A stretch of DNA of 64,000 nt from Lewinellaceae bacterium (GTDB lineage: Bacteria; Bacteroidota; Bacteroidia; Chitinophagales; Saprospiraceae): contig JACJYR010000003.1 of NCBI GenBank assembly GCA_020636005.1, positions 868,001 through 932,000 of the forward strand. The letters are read 5' to 3'. The notes beneath the pieces were generated by a model. That model had not been told where the DNA came from. It ran no database searches and saw nothing but the letters and a program-made list of their open reading frames with translations. This document shows positions 27,347-34,268 of the stretch, piece by piece. A program made the position numbers and the translations under genes. Position 1 is the first letter of the stretch, and each line of letters opens with the position of its first letter.

Positions 27347-28234
27347 TCAAAGCGTGACCAGATCCATTTTGGCTGAAATGGCATTGAAATAAACATCCTC
27401 CAGTGAAGGGTTGACGGCCTCGAAGCCGTCGCCGGGGTGGCCGTCGTTCACGATGCGGATGAAGAGCTTGCCCTCGCTCATGTTGGTGGCTATCACCTGG
27501 TATTTTTCCCGGTGGGTTTCCAGTTCGCTTTTTGAAATGGACTTTGACCACACCTTGCCATCCAGCATACGGACGGCCTCGTGCGGTGTGCCAACGTACT
27601 GCACCTCACCGCCGCAAATAATGGCGAAACGCTTGCAGAGCGTCTTCACATCTTCCACGATGTGGGTGCTGAGGATGACGATGGTGCTCTCGCCAATTTC
27701 GCTGAGGAGGTTGTAAAAGCGGTTGCGTTCGGCAGGGTCGAGGCCGGCGGTGGGCTCGTCCACGATGAGGAGTTTCGGGTTGCCGATGAGGGCCTGGGCA
27801 ATGCCGAAGCGCTGTTTCATGCCACCGGAATAGGTGCCGAGGTTGCGCTTCCGATCCTTGTGGAGGTTGACTTTTTGCAGCAGGGCGTCCACGGTTTCCT
27901 TGCGTTCCCCGCTGTTGGCGAGGCCCTTCAGCCGGGCGATGTGGTCGAGCATCATCACGGCGCTCACTTTTGGATAGACGCCGAATTCCTGGGGCAGGTA
28001 GCCGAGGATTTTGCGCAGCTCCGCCGATTGTTCCAATACATCCAGATCGCCGAGGCGGATACTGCCGGCATCGGCGGGCTGCAGGGTGGCAATGGTGCGC
28101 ATGAGGGTGGACTTGCCAGCGCCGTTGGGGCCAAGCAGGCCGAACATGCCTTGCGGGATGGTGAGGGAAACATTGTCCAGGGCACGGACGCCATTGGAAT
28201 AAGTTTTTGAAAGGCTTTCAATGTGGAGTTCCAT
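27347..28234 (-). CDS. ABC transporter ATP-binding protein
   Basis: 295 aa. It carries a complete nucleotide-binding domain: Walker A GPNGAGKST (residues 35-43), Q-loop GYLPQEFGVYPKVSA, signature YSGGMKQRFGIAQAL, Walker B LLIVDEPTAGLD and the H-loop STHIVED. The last 80 residues are a small C-terminal domain common to ABC-2 ATPases. It energises the permease/M1 peptidase encoded immediately downstream; the pair is a standard Bacteroidota operon. The 152-bp gap contains a short GAATGGTGAATGGTGAAT run like the ends of the palindrome at 11041-11465. Confidence 0.95.
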   Translation of the reverse strand: MELHIESLSKTYSNGVRALDNVSLTIPQGMFGLLGPNGAGKSTLMRTIATLQPADAGSIRLGDLDVLEQSAELRKILGYLPQEFGVYPKVSAVMMLDHIARLKGLANSGERKETVDALLQKVNLHKDRKRNLGTYSGGMKQRFGIAQALIGNPKLLIVDEPTAGLDPAERNRFYNLLSEIGESTIVILSTHIVEDVKTLCKRFAIICGGEVQYVGTPHEAVRMLDGKVWSKSISKSELETHREKYQVIATNMSEGKLFIRIVNDGHPGDGFEAVNPSLEDVYFNAISAKMDLVTL

Positions 28235-28435
28235 GAATTCAAGTGGTTTTGTTTTGATGAAAAATTGACGGGATGAAGCTACGGAAAAAATTGGGGCTGC
28301 TGCAAATTTTGGGGAATTTGGGATTTTGATGAGATGTTTTCTTTCTTTTAAGATATGAAAATGGTTAGGAGGAGGAAAAGTGCGCAGCTTTTTGGGGTAG
28401 GCATTGCAAGTGACGCTTTGCTGAACATTTCCTGC

Positions 28436-28602
28436 AACTGGGGAGGTTTAGCGAAGTGGGCCGCCATCGTTTACCCGTTCGTCTGCCCCGCCGCCAACTG
28501 CGGCCACAATCCTTTTGAATATCTCCGGGAGGTTTTCCCTCACCTGCCTGGATGAACTGTTGCCGATGGATTGGGTCCCAGTGAAAGGCATTGTAGGGTG
28601 AT
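28436..28602 (+). pseudogene. IS66-family transposase remnant (C-terminal end, frameshifted)
   Basis: The frame reads GGLAKWAAIVYPFVCPAANC, then GHNPFEYLREVFPHLP, which matches the end of IS66 transposases (pattern: G...gAk.aA.iYs...tck..g.nP..Yl..vl..lp). One base later another frame continues LDELLPMDWVPVKG and then stops, the usual C-terminal end. The core of the transposase is missing, so this is a decayed fragment. Confidence 0.72.
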
Positions 28603-28628
28603 GGGATTTACCGAATGCTTACGTATTT

Positions 28629-28814
28629 GCACCGATGGTAGGGCCAAAGAGCGGTACCTGTCACAATGGTTGCAATATCCTCTATTCGTCTGACGTGAAT
28701 GCCTGTCCAAAGGAAGCTAAGAAAAACAACTCGCTCAAGCCATTGTCCGAAAGCTTTGGGCAGTTCTACAAAAAGTGCAGGGCTAAGAAAGGTACCCCGG
28801 AAAACCCAGCCTGA
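28629..28814 (+). pseudogene. Possible IS110-family transposase scrap
   Basis: An open stretch reads HNGCNILYSSDVNACPKEAK, then KNNSLKPLSESFGQFYKKCR and AKKGTPENPA before a stop. The order (N-..-LY....A..-K-N..LK..-FY....AKG.P...A) resembles the C-terminal end of IS110/IS1111 transposases, with an insertion of about six residues. It has no start codon context and no other part of the gene nearby. Weak call; it could be another decayed coding fragment. Confidence 0.35.
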
Positions 28815-28929
28815 CCTGTTTTTTTGGGTAAAATTAGCCATCTGAAGGCCATCGAGCCCACTCCACGGGCATGGTGGCCTTTTCTTTTGAATCAAATATG
28901 CCCACAGCAGGCCTCTGAAAGCTCCTTTT

Positions 28930-29202
28930 ACGTTTGTGAAGACGTGAGTCACGTCTCATTAAACACAAATCACGTCTCTGGAGATGTAAATGACGTCTCA
29001 TTAAACGTAAGTTACGTCTCTGGAGACGTAAATTACGTCTCGTTAAACGTAAGTTACGTCTCTGGAGACGTAAGTCACGTCTCATTAAACGTAAGTTACG
29101 TCTCTGGAGACGTAAATTACGTCTCATTAAGCGTAAATTACGTCTCTGGAGACGTAAGTCACGTCTCATTAAACGTAAATCACGTTATTGTAAACGTAAC
29201 GG
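28930..29202. repeat. Tandem array of 21-bp units (42-bp alternating pair), palindromic
   Basis: Thirteen consecutive units begin exactly every 21 bp from 28930 to 29182, with no insertion or deletion. Two types alternate: one has ACGTCTCTGGAGACGT (7-bp inverted arms around TG) and the other ACGTCTCATTAAACGT. The joints form further dyads (ACGTAA-G/A-TTACGT). The outermost units are degenerate and the inner ones nearly identical. There are no unique spacers, so it is not a CRISPR array. Because 21 is a multiple of three, both strands stay open across it, giving a 14-residue repeat on one strand. Changes between units hit first and second codon positions, which argues against protein selection. 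Confidence 0.9.
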
Positions 29203-29274
29203 GAGTTTCCAGATACGTCCCTTGTATATATAGAAGCCTAAGTTAAATCTCTACCTGCGTAAAAACTATTTCCT

Positions 29275-29388
29275 TAAGGATCAAAGGAAAAATAATCCCA
29301 ATTTCACATCGGGATTATTTTTAAAAAAACCTTCCAGTGCTGGGGTTTCAACATCAAAACAGGGAAGTTATTTTTTCATCGTTACTAA
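29275..29388 (+). repeat. 114-bp hairpin repeat family, copy A
   Basis: First of four copies in the window (others at 43813-43926, 58663-58776 reversed, 63356-63470). It begins TAAGGATCAAAGGAAAAATA, contains a stem (AATAATCCCAATT with CGGGATTATT) with a T-run like a terminator, then a GTGCTGGGG motif, and ends TTTTTTCATCGTTACTAA. The ends are imperfect inverted repeats of each other. It lies 72 bp after the 21-bp array and abuts no gene. Confidence 0.85.
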
Positions 29389-29999
29389 ATATATGGGGCA
29401 TTAATGGAGGGTGGTGCTTGGATGTTTGGTGTGGGTGGGAAGTGATGTTGTAGTTAGGTACTTGCTATAAATTATAAATTAGCCGCTAATTAGCAAGTTT
29501 TGACAAGTACGCAACATGCCAGCGCAGGCATCGGCCATTAGACAGTTACTTTTGGCTGATGGATTTAGAGTTTAGACGGAAAGGAATGTCTGCAAGATGT
29601 GTCGTTTGAAGGCTGGCAATTTGCAAACTTGCCAGAACTTATAGACAATCGTCAATTAAAGTCATTGGTCATTGAAGTCATTTTGTTGAAAATCACTGGC
29701 TTAGGATTTTGTTCCAATCAATTTTCAATGTGACTATCTATAAATACTGGAACAACTGATGTGGTATGGTGTTGCAGCATACGGCGGCCAGAGGCCGCAA
29801 CCAATGCCAGTTTAAGAGCCAAAGTTCGTAAAGAACGCACCGCTTTTCAATTGGCAGGTGGTGGGCCAGCGGGGGCGTCGAGAGAACGTTATTGAGCCGC
29901 AAGTGCCGATTCGCTAACACCTCCGGAACTGTTACTATTATTTCAAAGAATTAAGGCAGATTGGATTGAGAATGCGTGAACACTTGCAACAACTGGTAC
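29389..29999. other. 611-bp intergenic region
   Basis: AT-rich, with no gene or RNA that I can support. At about 29845-29875 a stretch (TTTTCAATTGG...TGGGCCAGCG) resembles 32152-32182 on the other side of the RHS/YwqK pair, so degenerate direct repeats may flank that cassette. A 60-codon frame at 29738-29920 has no recognisable features. Confidence 0.4.
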
Positions 30000-30737
30000 T
30001 CAATCGTTCTTCCAATCTTCCTTAATAACTCTGCCATCTTTAATTGACAATTGTAGATACAGTTTTCCAGTACCATCATATTTATTATAGACGCCATCAA
30101 GCAGTATTCCGGCATCATAGGAATTAACAAAATTTAACATTCCATTTTCATGCAAACCATATTCTAACCCATCTTTGTTACCGTTTTTATAGTGGCAATA
30201 GTATAGATATTTACCAAAAGCATCTACTTTGAATGAATCACCCTCCAATGTGCCATCTTTATAATTTTCTACAATTTTTTTTCCATTTTTAAGGAAAACA
30301 GTCTTTTTCCCATGTAACTTACCTTTATGGAATATTGCTTTGATTAAGTCATCACTATATTGCCACTCGAATACTCCTTCCGCTTTCCCATCCAACAAAT
30401 TCCCTTGCAGAAAAGGGATACCTTTATAAAAATATATGATTTTTAAACTATCACACCCATTACAAATGGGTTGTATGAAAATGGTAACTTCTTCTTTCTT
30501 GTAGACAGCCATATTAGCATCATATAACGTGTCGTATTCATAGCTGTCGATCGCCGCTATTGAGTCTACCGTATTTTCAAAAAAATTAAAAAAACGGTCA
30601 CAAGAAGACACAATCATGCTTGTGTTTAACATGCTTGTGTCACAATAAAACAATTTTTGCCCCATTAAGGAATGGTTCATAAAAAGATGAATTCCAATTA
30701 GAATGACGAACTTATTCGTCTTTAAAACTCCCTCCAT
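30000..30737 (-). CDS. YwqK/MORN-type repeat protein, candidate immunity partner of the RHS tip
   Basis: About 245 aa from the Met at 30737, which opens a signal-like sequence (GVLKTNKFVILIGIHLFMNH); the open frame extends upstream but only through the RHS gene in another frame. From about residue 95 there are MORN_2/YwqK-type units: GNLLDGKAEGVFEWQYSD, GKLHGKKTVFLKNGKKIVE, GTLEGDSFKVDAFGKYLYY and GNKDGLEYGLHENGMLNFV. This family is often annotated as the antitoxin of a toxin-antitoxin pair. The start overlaps the end of the RHS gene by 26 bp, so translation is probably coupled. The protective role is inferred from this layout. Confidence 0.68.
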   Translation of the reverse strand: MEGVLKTNKFVILIGIHLFMNHSLMGQKLFYCDTSMLNTSMIVSSCDRFFNFFENTVDSIAAIDSYEYDTLYDANMAVYKKEEVTIFIQPICNGCDSLKIIYFYKGIPFLQGNLLDGKAEGVFEWQYSDDLIKAIFHKGKLHGKKTVFLKNGKKIVENYKDGTLEGDSFKVDAFGKYLYYCHYKNGNKDGLEYGLHENGMLNFVNSYDAGILLDGVYNKYDGTGKLYLQLSIKDGRVIKEDWKND

Positions 30738-32058
30738 CATTAGGTGTAATTTTGCCTTTTGAATAGATAAGAGGATAAACTTTTCTTTCTTTAGAAAGCT
30801 TTCCGTCCCTCCTATTGTTAAAGGTAGCCATAACTTTATTTGAATATTGTTCTGATGCTTTGTCATAGTATCCACGCTTTTCAGACAGTTCTTCTTTCTG
30901 CACATCATTGTATTCAAAGGAGAACATGATATTACCTGCTTCATTTGCCAAGGAGCTACTATTTTGTCCTTTTCTGTAAAGAAGAACGTCAAAAATCCCT
31001 GGAACTGAAGCTGATTTGTCACCTCCAATAATGCCATCTTCTCTATTTTTCGGAATGTCACCCCCGGGAACTTTAATTTTTACGCCATTAAACTCTCCGT
31101 CTTGCTCTGAGATTCCAAGTGGTGTTATGGCATTGCCAGAACTGATACCATCTTTTTCCTCGCTTTGTTCCAAATTGGAAAGATAAACGTTCACCATTAC
31201 TTTAGTTTCCTTGCCTTCAAAATTTTCGAAGGTCAAGTTTTCAATATAATTGTATAATTCTTCATCATTATCTTCCAAATTTTTCAGAATACTATTCACT
31301 GTATTGTATTCATCCGATTCTTTTTTATAGGGATTGACCCATTTCATCCCAGTTGGATCTATGAGTAATAGAGGATTGTTGAGCACATAGCAGTAACTTG
31401 ACCAACCAAACGATTCCTCTGATAAAGGGTCTACTCCCGTAAACCTCCCAATCGCCGCATCATACCACCTCGCCCCATAGTCGTTCCATTCTAACCCCAA
31501 ATCACTGTTAAGCTCCTTCCCATTGTACTGGTACCGGTTCTTTTCCCCTATCTGCACAGCCCATGCCCCGTCCATGTTCATCCCAAAAGGGTAGTAGTGG
31601 TTTTCCTGCAGGATTTCAGACTCGTTATCTTCCGTCGTTTCCGGGTCGTCCTGTTCTATTTTCCCATTACCGTTCAGGTCGCTGAACACCACCCGGCTGT
31701 TGTCGAGGTGGTCACGGATGGTGAACTCGTAGCGGAGGTTGTCCTCGCCGTCCCTGGCCACCCGCCCCTCTTCGTGGTAGATGGCCTCCAGTTCGCCGTC
31801 CCTGTATTCGATTCCGTCCACGTAGTCCTGCGTTTGTGCGCCGGGGCCTACCACCACCTTGCGGTACTTGCGGCCCGAGGCGTCGTAAGAAAATGTTACT
31901 GTCCCCCCTATGCCTACCGTAGTTATGCCACTCGGCAAATTTAGGTAATTGTAGGCAATGTTCAGGCCCTTGTAGGGGTCGTGAGTGAGGTTGCCGTTGT
32001 AGTCGTAGCCGTAGGTGCCGGAAGCGCCCCCGGGCTTTTGCATGGCAAAACGTTTCAC
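30712..32058 (-). CDS. Orphan RHS-repeat core tip with unrecognised C-terminal domain (5'-truncated)
   Basis: 448 codons from a GTG. The first 200 residues are the end of an RHS/YD shell: YGYDYNGNLTHDPYKGLNIA, RKYRKVVVG, NHYYPFGMNMDG, then RYQYNGKELNSDLGLEWNDY, GARWYDAAIGRFTGVDPLSE and the closing YVLNNPLLLIDPTGM. After the cleavage-site region comes a C-terminal domain of about 225 residues (from KWVNPYKKES) with no family I recognise, the usual place for a polymorphic toxin. A normal RHS protein has over a thousand residues before this; here an in-frame stop lies seven codons upstream of the GTG. It is therefore a displaced tip or pseudogene. The immunity candidate overlaps its 3' end. Confidence 0.8.
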   Translation of the reverse strand: MKRFAMQKPGGASGTYGYDYNGNLTHDPYKGLNIAYNYLNLPSGITTVGIGGTVTFSYDASGRKYRKVVVGPGAQTQDYVDGIEYRDGELEAIYHEEGRVARDGEDNLRYEFTIRDHLDNSRVVFSDLNGNGKIEQDDPETTEDNESEILQENHYYPFGMNMDGAWAVQIGEKNRYQYNGKELNSDLGLEWNDYGARWYDAAIGRFTGVDPLSEESFGWSSYCYVLNNPLLLIDPTGMKWVNPYKKESDEYNTVNSILKNLEDNDEELYNYIENLTFENFEGKETKVMVNVYLSNLEQSEEKDGISSGNAITPLGISEQDGEFNGVKIKVPGGDIPKNREDGIIGGDKSASVPGIFDVLLYRKGQNSSSLANEAGNIMFSFEYNDVQKEELSEKRGYYDKASEQYSNKVMATFNNRRDGKLSKERKVYPLIYSKGKITPNDGGSFKDE

Positions 32059-32193
32059 AGGTCGGGCCGGGGCTGCTCATAAATATAAATAAGGATGAAG
32101 CCTTGGTGACAAGCCGCAGCAGTGCCGGTTGCAAACCGGCAGGAGCAGATGTGTTTTTCAATTGGAAGACACTGGGCCAGCGAGACTTTTTCT

Positions 32194-32463
32194 TTAATTG
32201 TCCATCCTGAGCAATATAAAACTCATATAAGACAAGTTAACTAAGATCATGGTCACTAATTGCACCAAATTAAACCTCAATGACTTGTTAAAAACCCTTC
32301 TTAAATTAATGTAGGGCAAAACAATGAATGCTGTCACAAGATTGAAATGTACCAAATAATTATTGAAACTAATTCTGAGGCTTAAAGAGCCAATAACTGC
32401 GGCAACAATAATTGCAAACCCCAGAATACTAACAATATCAATTACAATAAACGCTTTCTTCAT
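32194..32463 (-). CDS. Small three-span membrane protein, unknown
   Basis: 89 aa from the Met opening KKAFIVIDIVSILGFAIIVA; the frame runs further upstream, but into the IS3 element, so that part is not original. Three hydrophobic stretches: about residues 4-24, 33-50 (FNNYLVHFNLVTAFIVLP) and 64-84 (LVQLVTMILVNLSYMSFILL). No family recognised. It sits between the RHS tip and the inserted IS3 element, and small membrane proteins are common immunity factors, but nothing else supports that. The IS3 insertion, 26 bp upstream of the start, may have replaced its promoter. Confidence 0.5.
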   Translation of the reverse strand: MKKAFIVIDIVSILGFAIIVAAVIGSLSLRISFNNYLVHFNLVTAFIVLPYINLRRVFNKSLRFNLVQLVTMILVNLSYMSFILLRMDN

Positions 32464-32560
32464 AATTTGTGAAATTAATTGGTTGCGGTTGTCCCCAATT
32501 TTTGGACAATAGTTTAAGAAGGAAAATTTAACTATTTTCACATTTAAACCAGTCCGAAAA

Positions 32561-32851
32561 ATGGCAAAAAAACGTCGAAATTTCAATTCAAAATTCAAGG
32601 CAAAAGTAGCCTTGGAAGCAATTCAAGAACGGCTTACGTTAGCCGAACTGGCTCAGAAACATGAACTACATCCGAGTCAAATCACCAATTGGAAAAAGGA
32701 GTTATTAGAAGGTTGTAGTTCATTATTTGACAAAAAACGAGGTCCGACTCCCAGCGGTGACAAAGAAAAAGAAGCTCGATTGTTCCAGCAGATCGGTCAG
32801 CTCCAGTTTGAATTGGACTGGCTGAAAAAAAAATATGAGGAACTTTCCTAA
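32561..32851 (+). CDS. IS3-family transposase OrfA (helix-turn-helix protein)
   Basis: 96 aa. It begins AKKRRNFNSKFKAKVALEAI, the typical basic start of IS3-type OrfA, with a helix-turn-helix over about residues 12-52 (LTLAELAQKHELHPSQITNW) and a C-terminal coiled-coil/leucine-zipper segment (about 62-95) used for multimerisation. It binds the element's terminal repeats. Its end overlaps orfB by 17 bp. A run of nine A residues (32825-32833) lies just before the overlap. Confidence 0.93.
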   Translation: MAKKRRNFNSKFKAKVALEAIQERLTLAELAQKHELHPSQITNWKKELLEGCSSLFDKKRGPTPSGDKEKEARLFQQIGQLQFELDWLKKKYEELS

Positions 32852-33668
32852 GCACCATCGCATGGCTTTGATCGGTCAGGAAAACGGACTTTCTATTACG
32901 AGTCAATGTAGTTTGCTAAACATTCCCCGTTCATCTTTTTACTATGAACCCAAAGGGGAAAGCGGGGAGAATCTCCGCCTGATGGAACTGATTGATCGTC
33001 TGCATTTAGAACACCCTCAATGGGGCCGGCCAAGCATGGCGGCAAATCTCCGCAGAATTGGCCACGCCATAAATCAAAAAAGAGTGGGCCGGTTAATGCG
33101 CCTGATGAATATCCGCTCAGTGTTGCCAAAGCCTGACACAAGTAAGCCAAACGAGGCTCACGAAATATATCCATACCTGCTGAAAGGCCTGAAAATAAAG
33201 GCTCCAAACCAGGTTTGGTCTATTGACATCACCTATATTCCAATGCCCAAAGGATTTCTTTATCTGGTAGCTGTAATAGATTGGTTCAGCCGTTTTGTAT
33301 TGTCCTGGGAGCTTTCCAATACCCTGGGGATACGCTTTTGCATTGCTGCACTGGAACAAGCCTTTACATACGGTCAACCTGAGATCTTCAACTCAGACCA
33401 GGGTTCCCAATTCACGAGCAAGAATTTTACTTGCTTACTAAAAGATAAAAAGATCCGAATCAGTATGGACGGCAAAGGCCGTGCATTGGATAACGTGTTT
33501 GTCGAACGGTTGTGGTGGAGTGTTAAATATGAAAACGTATATTTACACGCCTACCAAAATGGAAAAGAACTTTTTAGGGGGCTGAACAATTACTTTGATT
33601 ACTACAATAATCGAAGATTGCACAGTTCCCTGGATTACAAAACACCGAAGGAGGTGTTTTTCGGTTGA
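32835..33668 (+). CDS. IS3-family transposase OrfB (DDE integrase)
   Basis: 277 aa. The N-terminal region holds the HTH_21-type segment (NLRLMELIDRLHLEHPQWGR). The integrase core spans about residues 115-270 with the DDE triad: SIDITYIPMP (Asp), IFNSDQGSQFTS (Asp) and VFVERLWWSVKYE (Glu), the last in the 35-residue spacing typical of the family. It cuts and joins the IS ends. Its frame is +1 relative to orfA, and a TGA lies in that frame at 32823-32825, just before the A-run. Production would need re-initiation at the ATG at 32835 or slippage in the A-run, not a simple -1 shift. Confidence 0.94.
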   Translation: MRNFPKHHRMALIGQENGLSITSQCSLLNIPRSSFYYEPKGESGENLRLMELIDRLHLEHPQWGRPSMAANLRRIGHAINQKRVGRLMRLMNIRSVLPKPDTSKPNEAHEIYPYLLKGLKIKAPNQVWSIDITYIPMPKGFLYLVAVIDWFSRFVLSWELSNTLGIRFCIAALEQAFTYGQPEIFNSDQGSQFTSKNFTCLLKDKKIRISMDGKGRALDNVFVERLWWSVKYENVYLHAYQNGKELFRGLNNYFDYYNNRRLHSSLDYKTPKEVFFG

Positions 33669-33882
33669 CATCGAAGCCTGGATGAAATAATCTTGAAAGC
33701 AAAGATAGCCTCGCATCAGAACCCGTCAAGGGTATATAAACGACTGCCAGCCCACAAAGCCACCCAGCAGCCGCCCTTGACTGAACCTGCTGCTCATGCT
33801 GATTGGCGGCTTACAAGATCTTTTAATCCCTCATTGTATTCCATCTTAAACTAGCCGAAAAACTGTCCAACTTTTGGGGACA

Positions 33883-34268
33883 GGTGCAGCCTGCGATGCG
33901 ATTTCCCGATGTATCGGGACAAGCTCTGTCCGTGCATGCCAGCTTTTGCAGTCCCGCTTACTTCAGACCCCACCTCACGGCGGAAACCCCCCGAAGTGAA
34001 TCCGGGGCAGGCATTGCGGCTTGCTACACGCATACTTACTTTAGCGTGGGGAGGACTTGCACCTCCCAAGAGTGAAAGATTTCCGGCTTTGGGCTATCTT
34101 TGTTTCGGTAGCCCTGACCGGTCATCTTCGATGCCCATTCGGGGCACACACAACGCACTCCTGCCTATTTGCGCTAAGCCCAACCCGCAAGCCCAACGCA
34201 GGCGCAAACAGCAGGAGTGCCCCCGTTGTAACCAATAAGAAAAAAGAAAAAAACGAAACAGTCAAGCA
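33883..34268. other. 386-bp intergenic region, repeat-derived
   Basis: It has GC-rich dyads (for example CCCGATGTATCGGG near 33907) and a conspicuous open frame (33909-34238) whose product is compositionally odd and matches no family I know. I regard it as the degenerate repeat material common between genes in this group. Confidence 0.4.

Larger units (their letters stand above)
32490..33882 (+). mobile_element. Complete IS3-family insertion sequence (1393 bp)
   Basis: Terminal inverted repeats: the left end begins TGTCCCCAATTTTTGGACA (32490) and the right end is the complement of TGTCCCCAAAAGTTGGACAG (ending 33882), matching at most positions. A 3-bp direct repeat GGT flanks both ends (32487-32489 and 33883-33885), consistent with IS3-family target duplication. 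Inside are orfA and orfB in overlapping frames, then a 214-bp tail without genes. The ends and catalytic residues look intact, so the element may still be active. Confidence 0.88.

Noticed and set aside
28608..28952. 114-codon minus-strand gene
   Set aside because: It is antisense to a more convincing transposase scrap and ends in the repeat array.
28930..29202. CRISPR array
   Set aside because: Units follow each other without unique spacers, the period is only 21 bp, and no cas gene is near.
30738..31061. Longer YwqK-type protein starting at 31061
   Set aside because: The extra 108 codons lie entirely inside the RHS gene in another frame; the signal-like start is at 30737.
32058..32161. 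Complete RHS gene
   Set aside because: An in-frame stop lies seven codons upstream of the first usable start, and no other RHS repeats occur nearby; only the tip remains.
32825..32833. Classical -1 programmed frameshift for IS3
   Set aside because: orfB lies in the +1 frame, not the -1 frame, and its frame has a TGA just before the A-run.
33909..34238. 109-codon gene
   Set aside because: Product has odd composition and derives from repeat-like DNA; no family match.
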